This document shows positions 50,601 to 63,309 of a DNA stretch of 64,000 nucleotides, one piece after another. A program made the translations under genes and the position numbers. Numbering within the stretch: the first letter of the stretch is position 1; each line of letters opens with the position of its first letter. The notes beneath the pieces are model-generated. The model saw nothing but the letters and a program-made list of their open reading frames with translations. It was not told the origin of the DNA and searched no databases. This DNA comes from Dipteris shenzhenensis (Eukaryota; Polypodiophyta; Polypodiopsida; Gleicheniales): assembly GCA_047967505.1 (NCBI GenBank), contig CM106539.1. One strand, written 5' to 3'.

Positions 50601-53080
50601 TATTGAAAAGGCCACAGGAGATCCTTTGTACAAAGACTCATCCAGAGCAATATTTGTTGTAAAACTTATGACATGATAATGTAAAATTGCAAGCATAGCT
50701 ATTGCTATTTTTTGGAGTACAAAAGAGGCTTCCATCATGTCTCATGTGTATATAAACCTTTTAATTTCTTGAATATTCAAGAGTGTTATAGTTTTCTGCA
50801 TTGAAAGTAAAAAGAGTCTTACAGGTCTCTTATGTATACATTTTTAAAATGTTGTGAATCCTCAATAGCATGGTTTTTCATGGATTTAAACTAATAACTC
50901 GGATTTTTTATTTTAATAATATGATTCTTATAAACAAGAAATACAAATTTAGGATTTAATAGTAGTTTTTGTCCTACGTGTGTAGGGAAATGTGCCGATG
51001 CAGATGGATCGTCAATCAGAGGTCACCGCGTAAAGATATGAGCGAATTTGTGAAGGCCTTAGATTAGGGAGGGGAATGCGAGCAAAGGGTAGAGAGAGAG
51101 GGAGAGAGATAGAGAGAGAGAAGAGGAAACTCCCATGAAGTATCCACAGTCATCCAGAGAAAGAAAGAAAGAAAGATATATTAACATGCACGGGAGACCT
51201 CGCAGGCCTATGGGACAAAGCGCACAGAAAAGCGAACTCATACAAGCCTCAGTGGGCTGAAGCAAAGGGTACACTAGTGCAGGCTCCTTCCCACAAGAGA
51301 GCTCTATTTCGTCAAGCTTCTTCTTCATGAGCTAGACACTCATGAGTTGGGACATGCATGGGCTCCATGATCGTGCATGTCAGTAGCCATAGTATCTTAC
51401 CAAGAGTCCCACAACAACATGGACAGCCGATGCCACATGAAAGTTTGCAATCAGAGCTTCTTCAGCTTTGATACAGCACACTGTCAAACCAGAAACTTCT
51501 CACTGGCACTTTGCAAAAAGGGCTTTATCACCTTGATCATCACTCAGTTGCACTTTCTATCGAAGCATCTTCGTCAGGAGCTTGAAATTCAGTGGTGGGT
51601 ACATCAATGGAATTCCTTTTAGTTCAAGAGCATATGTTTTCAGCAAGAGACATTAGTCAATGTCATCGTCTTTTTCTAGGGAGAGGCCCAAAGGTGTGGT
51701 CTTTGGTAGTGGGCAAGAGTGGGGGAGTCTACATCTTAGTTTCTCAAGAAATGTCCTTAGTCAAAGAGAAAAACTCAATTATTCACTTAAAATATCCCAA
51801 TAGGAAAACTCAATGATTTTTTAGTGATTATAATAGCTCACATTCCATTAGGTTTAGTATTATTCTCTTGACTTTATAGTTTTTGAAGAGAGGTCTTGAA
51901 TTTATTCTTATCTTTTTTTAGAATTATTTTAATTTTGCAATGGCCCCCACCAACAAATTGTTAGTAGCGCAATTGGAGGTCTTGTACATTCAGTACTTTA
52001 ACATAAATGGATGGTGAGGTAGACATGGCCTTCCTCCCTAGGGCACATCTTGTCCCCTCTACTAAAGAAGATGACATGGATCTTGAGGACCAAGGCAAGA
52101 ATAATCATGAGATATAAGTGGAGTCAATTGATACTATGAATAACATGATCAAAGATAAGGGATACACAGCTAAGGATATAACTCCGACAAAGTAGGCTAA
52201 GGCTAGCAAGTAAAAGATATGAAAATGCTATAATACATAAAAGTTGGAAATAAAATGTCTTGGAACCCTGCTTTTTGTTATCTAAAAGAGACACTGATTC
52301 TCTAATGTGTGTTGTGCAAAAATTTTGATGTCTATAACAATTTGGGTTAAGAATATTTCATTAAGTGATGTTGATGAGATGGGTCCGCAGACTCAATGAT
52401 TGAACTCTCTCATCTAGCATAGTAGAAAGGATACCAACATAGTAGCTAGATAAAGCCTCTCATAGTTTTTGCTTAACATTTCTAGCATTCCATTCTAACT
52501 TTATCTTCCAAGGTAGCCTTAATGTTCCCAATTGATATCATGCCCATTTTTATTCCCATGAAGCTAGCACTACAATGCACGTATAGAAGAAGATGCTCCA
52601 ACATGGATGGCAATGTCGTTGCTTGGACCCCGCAACCAAAACTAGTTTAGCTTTGGTCAATGTGCCATGAAGACATATTTTAGGATGTGCACTAGACAAT
52701 ACTTTTGATAGTTGCGTTTTGTTTCTTGGACTAAAGTGTACTTTCTAGAGTAATGCACACATTTCAAGTGGACCATAATGTCAAATCATCAATTACTAAA
52801 TCATGTGCTCAAGATATGTCAACACCTGCAATATATTAACCAGCTCAAATTTGGGAGCATTTGCCTTGGGAAACTCGATAAATATATACATTTGCCAATG
52901 TTTCATAAAGGAATAGATGGTGGCACGTAACCAGAGGTGGGGTAGGTAGGTGCTCCCCGGGGATGTGGCTACAGCTTGGGCATGCCACATCAACAAGACC
53001 CATTGCAGCTTTAAAGGCGTGAATGCCACACAGGTAGTTAGAGGGGCCATGTATTTATATACATACAAATATATATAAAC
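50601..53080. other. No intact gene
   Basis: AT-rich. Contains a GA/GAAA tract at about 51,090-51,180. A plus-strand frame at 51,592-51,816 (GRGPKVWSLVVGKSGGVYIL) faintly recalls LINE endonuclease, and an acidic stretch near 52,010-52,110 (MAFLPRAHLVPSTKEDDMDL) is not recognised. Nothing can be named firmly. Confidence 0.4.
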
Positions 53081-53093
53081 ATATAAATGTATG

Positions 53094-53125
<32 letters not shown>

Positions 53126-53156
53126 CATGCATGCATGTATGTATGCATGTATACAT

Positions 53157-53222
<66 letters not shown>

Positions 53223-53241
53223 ATATATATGTATATATATA

Positions 53242-53315
<74 letters not shown>

Positions 53316-53668
53316 TATATATATACAAATTATCTTAATTTTTATATAATTTGTAAAATATATGTGTATTTATATATTTATATAAATAAATAAAAATTTG
53401 TATTTATATGTTATATATATATATATGTATTTGTGTGTGTGTACATGCACACACACATAGATGCGAGCACACACATGCATGCACACACACACACACATGT
53501 ATGTATGTATGTATGCATGCATGCACGCATGCATGCATACACATATACATATACATATACATATACACATATATATACATGTGTGTGTGTGTGTGTGTAC
53601 ATATATACATATATACATATACATGTGTGTGTGTGTACCTCTCTCTACTGGCCCCTGGGCCCTCTTAA

Positions 53669-53710
<42 letters not shown>

Positions 53711-53777
53711 CCTCCCTCCCTCTGTGTTTGTGTGTGTGTGTGTGTACCTCTCTCTATTGGCCCCTGGGCCCTCTCAA

Positions 53778-53835
<58 letters not shown>

Positions 53836-53905
53836 CCCCCCTCTCTCTCTCTCCCTCCCTCCCTCCCTCCCTCCCTCTCTCTCTCTCTCTCTCCTGAGCC
53901 CTATG
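53080..53905. repeat. Compound microsatellite block
   Basis: Successive (TATG)n, (TA)n, (GA)n, (TG/CA)n, (TATG)n and (CT)n runs. The segment ACCTCTCTCTA.TGGCCCCTGGGCCCTCT.AACTACT occurs twice (about 53,637 and 53,747), each time followed by a (CT)n run, so a unit of about 110 bp is duplicated. Long open frames here are artefacts of the repeats. Confidence 0.95.
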
Positions 53906-54215
53906 TCCTATGCCCCACAGACTCCTTGCAGCTAGCACGAAGGAGACACATGGGCAACAAAGCAATAAGGTAAGAGGGTCGTTTTCATATATAAATATAA
54001 ATATAAATATGAGAGAGAGAGAGAATATATTATGACATATCATACATAATATAATAATTTTATATAAGATTATATAAAATATATAATATAGTATATAATA
54101 TATATAGACACAGAGACAAAAGACAGAGAGAGAGAGAGAGAGAGAGAGTATGATATCTATTATATATTATTGAATGCATATTATAATATCGTACACACAC
54201 ACACACACACACCCC
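53906..54215. repeat. AT-rich and GA/CA microsatellites
   Basis: ATAAAT runs near 53,990, GA runs near 54,010 and 54,125, TATAT-rich sequence between, and (CA)n at about 54,190-54,212. Confidence 0.9.
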
Positions 54216-55810
54216 TCCTCCTTGGGGACCCTTGATTTCTAGGGGCGGGCTCATTTTGGTAACCTTTTTGCTACAACATGGTTTGTATCTATCCTAGATA
54301 TTGTTAGAAAGGCTCTACATGGATGCGAGAAGAACATGGGGGAGAGTATTTGTAAGCATTAGGAATAGTTCACTTGATTTGTTTCATTTTCATCTCAAAG
54401 GAAGAGCATTCACACTTTACTTGTTCCATTTGTCCCATCCCCTTATATACATTTTGTTGGGATAAAGATGGGATGTGGCACTAGGTGTATTATGGAGGGG
54501 GCTATATTCGATGACCCTTACACACCATCGGTGCTAAACTTTTGTATATTGGGACCACCATTGCATGGGAACATGGGACACAAGGACCACCATGTACATT
54601 GTATGTATAAGCAATTGTCCTCATGGCTTATTGTTTTTCCACTAAGGTTTTGTCCAAAGATTGGTTTTTATCATATGCCATGTTGGTGTAAGAATTTGGA
54701 TTAAAAAACCGTGAAGTTATGGTAAGAAATATCCCAAGGTTTGGCTTGGACCAGAGTGAGAAGTACTACCATGGATAATGATGCACTAGAGAACTGCCTT
54801 GAAAATTGGAGCATTGAGGAGGAGAAGATCTAGGAGATAGATATCTCCGTGTGAACACAATAAAAAAGTGACTATGTACATCCCATACGACTAAGTAATG
54901 TAACAGTTTGTATTAATGAGGGACAGATTTAGGATGACAAAGTTGAGATACTAGCTTTTTACTTTCACACTACTTTACGTTATAATCTATGCTTTGGATC
55001 CCCTTGCAGTACAACCCTTTCCCAAAGTACCTCTCTTGGGAAGCGTCTTGGGAAGAGTGAAAAAACAATGTGAGGGAATAAAGAAGCGTACTGGGTGTTA
55101 AACCCAATGTTACTTCATGACTTCCACGCAGCGAGACGTCTCCTGAATCACTTACAAGAACTTATAAGTTACGATTGTTTCAGAAGGTTCAATGTTGAGA
55201 GTAGCTGTAGCAGGAAGATTCAAGCCAAAGAAGCTGAGATGGTGCAACTTGGACAAGACAACTACTTCATGCATGACTCAAAGTCTGGCACAAGGGATAT
55301 CTACACAAGAGAACTCAATAAGTAGCCAGTGGAAGGATGCATAGTCCCAAGGTATGAGACCAGTTGGAAGCTCTCGTTGTGATAAGGCATACATTTGTCT
55401 CGTTTGAAGAAGCGACGGCTCCCTACACTAGGGAGGAATTCTTACTTGTCATACGTTCTTACTTCATCTCTTTTGAAGAAGCACAACTTCTATGAGCTCA
55501 TAGCTTTTACCTCTTAACCCTTCATTCTTTAACCTTTCATTTCTTTTAAAGAAATGCGGAAAAGCAAGCTATGGCCAAAAACGGTTCAGAAGCTTTAGCC
55601 AGACATTTGACTACATGGCCATTTCCATCCCAGAGAAACTTCTTGCTCAGAGCTCTTGATTTTAGTTCTTGAGAAAATCTATTTGCTCAACTAGCCAGGG
55701 CAAAAACACATATAGATCAATGTATGACAAAGGTATGCATCAGAAGGGCATGACTATCTACTACTGGCTGTGTCCTCTGTGACGTTGTCTACAAGCGGAG
55801 ATAGATGTAA
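54216..55810. other. No recognisable gene
   Basis: Plus-strand frames at 54,468-54,704 and 55,095-55,325 look protein-like in places but match nothing I know. No repeat of note. Confidence 0.4.
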
Positions 55811-56101
55811 GGGCGTTTGGTTTGTCCTATTTGTAGCATTGATGAGTACCCACCCTTCCGACGTCGGAAAAGCTGTGCGTGCTTATGAACAAAAGTCTAT
55901 GCACATTTGGGGATCGAACCCATGAACTGTTCATAACCATTCATGAGCTCTACCACTAGGATACACATACGCTTATGCACATATGTAGCGTAATCATATA
56001 CTTATGTTTATAAGTAGTTTTTTTTTGTCATGCCAGCACCAAAAAAAAGCTCCGGCAATGTCGAGCGGTGCCACATCCACTACGGACAAACCAAACCCCC
56101 C
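55811..56101. mobile_element. Tourist-like MITE (PIF/Harbinger type)
   Basis: A 291-bp element. The left end reads GGGCGTTTGGTTTGTCC. The right end is GGACAAACCAAACCCCCC, its complement apart from one substitution and one extra base. Both ends are bordered by TAA (55,808-55,810 and 56,102-56,104), the 3-bp target duplication typical of this superfamily. No transposase inside. Confidence 0.8.
55912..55978 (-). repeat. tRNA-like sequence inside the MITE (SINE-type head or tRNA pseudogene)
   Basis: On the minus strand TCCTAGTGGTAGAGC resembles a pol III A box and D arm. About 30 nt later GGGTTCGATCCCC is a perfect B box and T arm. Between them ATGAA.GGTTATGAACAGTTCAT can form an anticodon-like stem. 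A closing acceptor stem is poor, so a functional tRNA is unlikely. Confidence 0.55.
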
Positions 56102-56275
56102 TAAATCTATCTTCAAGCCTACTGATGACTATGTGAGAAAACACTACACAAGCATGTTTTGTGTTACTTGACCTCCTTGCTCCTACTTTGCATATTTCAC
56201 AACCTTGGAGGGTCAACACTTTGTGGCTTAAGAGTTCACGTGATGTGTGTGCAAGCTCTACAAGCATGAGAACTT

Positions 56276-57173
56276 GGTGGCTTGGATTGCATACGGTAAA
56301 CTCCCCACTCGATAAGCTCGCATATCATAATAAGATGCTAGGAACGTTGTTTGCTGGACATGTTCCTATGTATGAGTGAAATGGAAAATCAAAGTCAAAG
56401 GAGACACAAACACTGGCCACATGGAGTTTGTTGCATTTTGTACAAGCTTATGCCATTATCGAGTCGAAATGGAGTTTGTGTGAGAATGGGCAGTTGCATC
56501 ACTACGTCAATCACTTCCACCAAGCATGGATTAGAACATGTGTTTTATCGTATTGGATTTAGGAGCACAATTCTTTGATCAGGAAGACAAGACTATTAGA
56601 GACACGATTATTAGAGACTTGTCGACCAAGCACCTGGTCCATTTTTTTAGCCAGATCAATTAGGTTCATGTACTTTTCCATGCTCACAATGCTGAAGGTA
56701 TTTTGAACGTGCTTGGTGTCGTATGTTTGGTGGCTCAGATTGCATACAGTAACCTCCCCACTTGATAAGCTCGCATATCATAATAAGATGCTAGGAATGT
56801 TGTTTGCTACACATGCTCCTACGTATGACTGAAATGGAAAATTAGAGTCGAAGGAGACACAAATACTAGCCACATGGAGTTTGCTGCATTTTATACAAGC
56901 TTATGCCATTATCGAGTCGGAATGGAGTCTGCGTGAGAATGGGCATCTACATTTATTCACTACTTCAGTCACTTCCATCAAGCATGGATTAGAACATGCG
57001 TTTTATCCTAGTGGGATATAGGAGCGTAATTCTCTGATCAGGAAGATGAGACTATTAGAGACTTGTTGACCAAGCACCTGGTCCATTTTTTCTGCCATAT
57101 CAATTAGGTTCATGTAGTCTTCCATGCTCACGATACTGAAGGTACTTTGAACGTGCTTGGTGTCATATGTTTG
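56276..57173. repeat. 453-bp tandem duplication
   Basis: Two units, 56,276-56,730 and 56,731-57,173, share long stretches such as GATAAGCTCGCATATCATAA, AAGGAGACACAAA and ACCAAGCACCTGGTCCATTTTT. They are diverged by scattered substitutions and small indels. No conserved frame is shared. Confidence 0.92.
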
Positions 57174-58680
57174 TATTCAATGGGGAGTAGGAGTATGAGA
57201 AATGCCTCGGGACCCCATGCTTTGCGCATGAAAGGTAGTTTTTAAACCTTTTTTACTTGGCCAGTACTAGAGCATTTTACGAAACTCTAAAATCCTATGC
57301 AACCATGTGGCACATTCTACTCTAAAATGCTACGAAGCCATGTGGCACATTCTAAGCCGTTAGATAACTGGGCTATTATTTGCTACTTACAATAGCCCAT
57401 ATACTTAGCACCTGGCCAAGCATTCTAGTTCTTTTATGGGGACCATGTAAAGCAAGGCTCACAATTGGGTAATGAACTAAATTAGGAGCACAAGGTTAAG
57501 TAGCCATTTTTGCATTGGGATGAGTGCACATCTCTTTTTACACTATGTTGAGCTTGTATGTAGATGGGTAAACCCTTTTGGTCTATTTAAAGATGATGTT
57601 ATACCACTTTATTAACACTATACACTAAGGTCGAGACCCTTTATGGTGTAATGATATTCTCTTGCTTCCCTAAAAGCTTAGCACAAGAGAATACTTGGAT
57701 GAATTGGAATCATTGATGAGGTGGAGAAAGAAAAGGTGATGATTTTTTTACTAGAAGAATGATCATATGGCAAGATTATGAAGCCATTAATGGACTTAAT
57801 AGTTTAACAAGGACAATTTGACATGGTTTAGTGTTACTTATGTAGCCTTGTTAAGGACAATTGATGCGTTATACAAGTATAGACTATAATATGTTATAAA
57901 TGTGATTATAAATGAGACTATTTTTTGAGTTGCCCATTAGCAATAAACACTCATGGAGATCTGTGCCTTTAGCTTCCTTTACAATGATCATTCATATGAG
58001 CCTTTAGCAGAAAACAAAGAGAATATTTTCTTTACATGATCATTCAAATGAGACTATTAAAATGAGGTTATTTAGATTTTCTAAAAGGTTCGTTTTGTTT
58101 ACTATTTGTGAATGCTTTATGGGATCTATTTGGAAAATTTCTCCATTTTTAATAGTCTCAAATTTGGAAAATAGTCTCCATTTTTTATAGTTCCAGTCTA
58201 TAAAAATGGTAATAGTACTTTGATTTGAAGTGACAATTGGAACTTTATGACCCCTTATTTTTATTAGACTCTAATTTTTATAGCCTGGGACTATTACCAC
58301 ACCACTGCAAGGACATACGTTGAAAGAAGATTTTTTTGACTAAGGTTTACTAAGACTTTCTTAAGGATTTTTTCATTAAAATACCGATTAAGACCTCCTA
58401 TGTTTGGGTTTCCAAAAATCCGCTTGGAAATGTCTCTAGCAATTTTTAGCATTTCTTTAACTTTTTGGATCCAACTACTTTATTACTGTTGGAGTATTAG
58501 AATGGACAAGGCTCAGTTATTTGTCTTGAGGCACTAACTTGAAATGTAAGGTAATTTTCCATGGGTAATATGTTACCTGTAGGATGGTCTCGGTTATTTG
58601 GATTGTAGGGATTGGCATTGAATTTCATGATCTTGTTTGGAACACTTGTTTGGAACAAGTAAAATGTCCATGGATATTTA
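57174..58680. other. No recognisable feature
   Basis: Strongly AT-rich. A short direct repeat around CATGTGGCACATTCTA lies at about 57,303-57,352. No coding signal. Confidence 0.45.
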
Positions 58681-58694
58681 ACACTTGGATAGTT

Positions 58695-58795
58695 GGATTA
58701 ACGGCTTGACACTATGAATTCCTTGGTTTTTTCATGCTATATTCACATTATGGATTCCTTGGGTTTTTCATTCTATATTCACACTATGGATTGCC
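58695..58795. repeat. Short tandem repeat of about 42 bp
   Basis: Units carry ATTCCTTGG.TTTTTCAT.CTATATTCACA followed by .TATGGATT. Confidence 0.8.
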
Positions 58796-59255
58796 TTGGA
58801 TATGAATTGAATCAAGACATATCTTACCTTTGATCTATATACAGGTTTCTATGCATCATTTTTTGAAGTTCTTGTTTGTAGGCCTAACATGATGTAATGT
58901 CATGACTAGTTAAGAATTGATCAAAGGACAACGGGGCCTTTGATTAGTCTATATAGTCCCTAGCAATTGTGCTGACATTTTATAAGCATTTTATTAAACT
59001 TTCTAAATGGCAACCTTTGATTATTTTTAAATATTAAAATGCCAAGATTTGTTAAATTTGCTAGTCTAGATCGAGTGACATGGATAACAACTATGTGTCG
59101 GCATTGAAGCTTGGCTACCACAGCTTGAATGAATTGTTCTAACTTTCATTTGGTTGTGATGGTGCCAGGTGAGTCGGCATACCACTCCATCAGGTTTGCA
59201 TTGAAAAATCTAAAGGCATAAAGATACGGCATTGGCAACTTTGAGGAGTACTCTA
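58796..59255. other. No recognisable feature
   Basis: AT-rich DNA before the three-unit repeat. Confidence 0.4.
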
Positions 59256-59668
59256 TAGATTATCTCCAAGTACTGATAATTAAGATTGGACTTTATATTG
59301 GGGACCTGTCATCAGTGGTGTTGTATTTTTTGCAATGTACTGGCATGAATGTGAGAATGAAAATTGACTCTCATTTTGACACTTTGTTAGAAGGAACGAT
59401 ATGATATGGATTATCTCTAAGTATTGATAATTGGACTTTATATTGGAGAGTAGCCATCAGTGTTGTTGTACTTTTAACAATGTACAGACATGAATGTGAG
59501 TATGAAAATTGAATCCCATTTTGACACTTTGTTAGAAGGAACAGTATGATATGAAAATTGCAAGACTAGTCATCAGTGTTGTTGTACTTTTTGCAATGTA
59601 TTGACATGAATGCGAGTATGAAAATTGACTCCCATTTTGACACTGTCAAAAGGAACTGTATGATATGG
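59256..59668. repeat. Three imperfect direct repeats of about 125-150 bp
   Basis: Each unit runs through CATCAGTG.TGTTGTA.TTTT, CAATGTA, ACATGAATG.GAG.ATGAAAATTGA, CCATTTTGACACT and AGGAAC.GTATGATATG, starting near 59,256, 59,408 and 59,541. The third has lost its first part. Confidence 0.9.
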
Positions 59669-60505
59669 ATTATTCTCACTTATGCAGTATTAAGAGGTTG
59701 GATATTAATAGAATAGTCTCACTAGGTGTTTGAGAAGGGCAACGGCGTATGCTTGCATTTGGTTTACTTAGACATTGGAAACTGGTCCAGTAGTATAGTA
59801 GAATAGACTGTTTGATAGGACACACACACACACACACACAGAGTCTCCACTCCCACTTTGCCCCTCCTTGCTCTCCCTCTCCCCCTTCTCCTGCTCTTCC
59901 TCTCCCCTTTCTCCTCTCTCTGCTTCCCCTCACCCCTTTCTCCTCTCCCCCTTACTCCTCCCTTCGCTTAGCCCCTCTGGGGCCCTCCTCTCTTGGGTCT
60001 CTCTCTCTCTCCTCTCATCCCCCTCCCCGTTCTCACTATTTCTCTCTCCCGCAATGCATCGCTACCAGCCCCCTTCTCTCCCATTCAAGCCGAGCTACTG
60101 AGAGACATTGCCAGTCATGTGTTCCCTATGGAATCTCACTAGAATGTTTCTTTGTCTCTCCTCATAGTAGCAATGGTCCAACCTTGGGAGGAATGTAGTA
60201 AAGGTGCACACAAGCCATGGGGGCAGACCATTGCATGACAAACCAGTGGCACCTAAATCATTGTAGAGCAGTCCCACTCTAGCTAAGGAGTCCCCGGCAT
60301 GCTAGAGCATAGCATCCTAAAGAAGTAATCCAGAGCAGAGTAGTCATAGTGGGGTAGAGGATTCCATGTGGTAGATCTATGATAGACAAGTATATATATA
60401 TTGCAAAGTCAAATTGCATGTCAGATCCACGATAGACGAGTATGAGGAAGACACTCATGGAAGAGAGAGCACATTTGGGTGTGTGATGGAGAGAGAAATA
60501 TATGT

Positions 60506-60507
<2 letters not shown>
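59669..60507. other. (CA)n and CT/CCCT-rich sequence, no gene
   Basis: (CA)n at about 59,820-59,840, then C- and T-rich sequence to about 60,080. The open frames are compositional. Confidence 0.6.

Positions 60508-60602
<95 letters not shown>
60508..60602. repeat. (GA)n microsatellite, about 47 units
   Basis: An uninterrupted run of about 95 bp, the purest and longest simple dinucleotide array in the window. Confidence 0.98.
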
Positions 60603-60604
<2 letters not shown>

Positions 60605-61830
60605 ATATTTAATAAGTGTGAGACGTGCTCAAGATAATCCATGCATATGGATGTCTACCACACAGACACACACAGAGCTGAGTCATGATTACTAGGTAAT
60701 GCTTTTGCTTCTTAATTAGCTATTTAAACCCATATTTATCGATGGAGCTAGGAAAATATTTCTAAGTCACTTAATGCAAAGATATGTTTCCCACCTTCTC
60801 GAATCACAAAGTCACTTAATGCAAAGATATATTTCTCACCTTCTCGAATCACAAACATACCTAGAAGTAAGCCATAGAGATCGCAAGAATGCTATTTAGG
60901 GAGATGTACCGGCTCAGATTGTTAGCTCATGTGCTCAAATTTGCCCACTGCATTGGTCCCATGATTGTCAAGATGGTCTCCATAAACCTCTTCTTCCTTA
61001 CAATCACCTCCATTATCCCCTCCATCCCCTATGTCTTCACACCACCACCACCTCCCCTCTGCTCCCCTTGATCATTCCCCCTCCCAACCCTGTCGTCTCC
61101 CCCCAAATCCCTGTTCCCTCTCAAATTTGTCAGTGATGGTGAAGCCATCCTAATTTGCGACTACAAACAATTAGGTGGTGGGTGTCAAGAGTAAGAGAGA
61201 TCATAACAACATATAATAAAGCATGTTAAAATTAGTTTTCTTAAAATCTAGAGCCTTAAAAGAAGACATTCATGTCTAGGGAAAATTTTAAGCCACAAAG
61301 AAAGTAAGGAATGGAGAGGAAAGGATGGATCATTGTGAGGAGATGCAGAGAAGATGAATTTTAAAGAATTCCACAATCGAGGAAAGAAGACTGATGTGAC
61401 CAAACTTGGAAAGGATATTCTGGTTGATGAGGCATGCACAAAGTATTCGGGGAGATTCGACAAGTTAGGTTCGAAAAGATGAAGGATATTAGGAGGCTTT
61501 ATTCATTTTTTGCATCAACGTTAAAGAAGGGCATCGATGTGGGCCAACAAGCCGAGGTAAGGAGAGAACATACTCATCACAAAGGGGCACAAAACACAAG
61601 AGACAAAGAGGAGTAGATCAGTCCACGATTCAATGATGGGCTTTTTTTCGCTCTAGCATTGAAATACCGTCACACCTTTCATATAGTGTGGATTTTCTGT
61701 AGGGTTAGAAATACTATTGCTGCTCCAAGTTAGTATTTTGACCTTCAATTGGCGCTTTGTATGGGCATGAAAAAAGTTTATCGACTGTTATTCAAAGTGC
61801 TTGGGCTTGATTCTGATTATGCAACTGCTT

Positions 61831-61901
<71 letters not shown>

Positions 61902-62740
61902 TGTGTAAGGTTGGGTGGGGATTGGGGGGGGGATGATTTTTTTATCCATCTTGCTGAATCATTGAGTACACTGTGCATAGACCGAAACCATGCGGTGGCT
62001 GCGGTGGAACGGGTCTTGAAACTTTTAATTTTATTCTTGAAATTAAGGAAATTGAAGATCCCACATGCGGAACGGGTCTCTAACCCGTCGTAGGACCGGT
62101 TAGGCAATCTAAAGAGAAAGATGAACAAGAGAGGTGAAGAGGCCGGGTGTGGTCCCTTGTTGATTCTCTTCTCTCTCTCTCTTTCTCTCTCAAAGCATAG
62201 CTTATGTCATTGCTTGTCACCACGACATTTTTACTTTTCTCTCTCAATCTCAAAGCATATCTTATTTCACACGACATTTCCTTCTCACCCGTTCTGCATG
62301 CTTATGCACATCGGTTGTTCTGATGTAATTCATCCAGTTATTGCTTTCTCTTGCTGGCCAAACACAGTTCCAAGAATTCTTGCTTCAATTTCATGGAAGC
62401 TGCGTTTTGATGAAGAAGATTGATTGATTCAATGGTGCTACAAATAGATAAATGTAGGAATTCCTCATATCTTTCCCATTGACTAGAGTCTTTACGTGCT
62501 TGTTGGCCAACAGCCTTGTATGATTGAAAGAAAGCATTTCAATTGGATCACAAAAAAACGACAATACTTGTTGCTAGTGATGAAAGCAATCTTTTGTGTG
62601 GGTTTTGTTTCTTGATCAAAGTGTGTGAAGGCAATTGGAGTGTATATTCATATCTATAAGATGCTTTTCAATTGTTTTATATTGTTTGATTGTAAAGTTT
62701 CATATGAATATATATGGCATTATTTATTTCTTTGTCCTTG
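60603..62740. other. No assigned gene; short repeats
   Basis: A 45-bp tandem pair starting AAGTCACTTAATGCAAAGAT at 60,764 and 60,809; (TG)n-(AG)n at about 61,832-61,897. Plus-strand frames at 60,889-61,071 and 61,434-61,616 look protein-like but are unidentified. They might be exons of the gene whose last exon is suggested at 62,747. Confidence 0.45.
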
Positions 62741-62746
62741 TGCTAG

Positions 62747-62847
62747 TTTATGTGGAGGCTGTCGCAAGCCAAATGGCACATGATCCATGTTACGAGAAGA
62801 TCAGCAAGGCGCATCGTCGTGCAAGCTGCCTATTCATAGATGTATAA
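62747..62847 (+). CDS. Possible terminal exon of an unidentified gene
   Basis: A strong acceptor (TTTCTTTGTCCTTGTGCTAG) precedes an open stretch with VEAVASQMAHDPCYEKISKA and ASCLFIDV, ending in TAA at 62,845. An AATAAA lies at 62,947-62,952, about 100 nt later. Upstream exons are not identified and no family is recognised. Confidence 0.3.
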
Positions 62848-62946
62848 GCCTTCTGCTTAAAAGCAATGTTTCTTAATGGTTGTTTGACATGCTTGTAATA
62901 TTCAACGAGCAATAGAATATCACTGTTGCATATATGCAATGTTATT

Positions 62947-62952
62947 AATAAA
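62947..62952 (+). terminator. Possible poly(A) signal
   Basis: AATAAA about 100 nt after the stop of the possible exon at 62,747-62,847. Confidence 0.3.
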
Positions 62953-63160
62953 GTCACTTTCTCTCGATTGTCACTATGGACTACAAAGTCTCTTTTCTAT
63001 GTCCTACATTTTATGTCCATTGTAATGCATAAGTGTTTTGAGAGGTTAGAATGTGTGACGCCAATTAAGTTTCCTGTTGCTCGTTCTTACCACTTAGGTT
63101 TCCCCTTGCTCGTTCTTGACATGGCTCGTTCTCCCTTGCTCGTTGTTTGGGATACCTCAA

Positions 63161-63240
63161 GGAATACACTTTCAGAATGTGCATACACTTCCACAATCCT
63201 GGGAATACACTTTCAGAGTGTGTATACACTTCCACAATCC
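63161..63240. repeat. 41-bp tandem duplication
   Basis: GGAATACACTTTCAGA(A/G)TGT begins two units at 63,161 and 63,202. Each ends in ACACTTCCACAATCC. Confidence 0.9.
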
Positions 63241-63309
63241 CCTTCTGCCAATTGCCATGAAGGAAGGTTGTGCACCAGATGTACTAACAGCTTCATTTTG
63301 TTTCTTGCA

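Noticed and set aside
53408-53973. Overlapping frames of up to 170 aa on both strands
   Set aside because: Products of TATG, CA and CT repeats; no protein composition.
53774-54043. 89-aa minus-strand frame with a hydrophobic start
   Set aside because: Second half is Arg/Glu from the (CT)n tract; first half has no family match.
55912-55978. A functional tRNA gene
   Set aside because: A and B boxes are good, but the acceptor stem does not close well and it lies inside a MITE.
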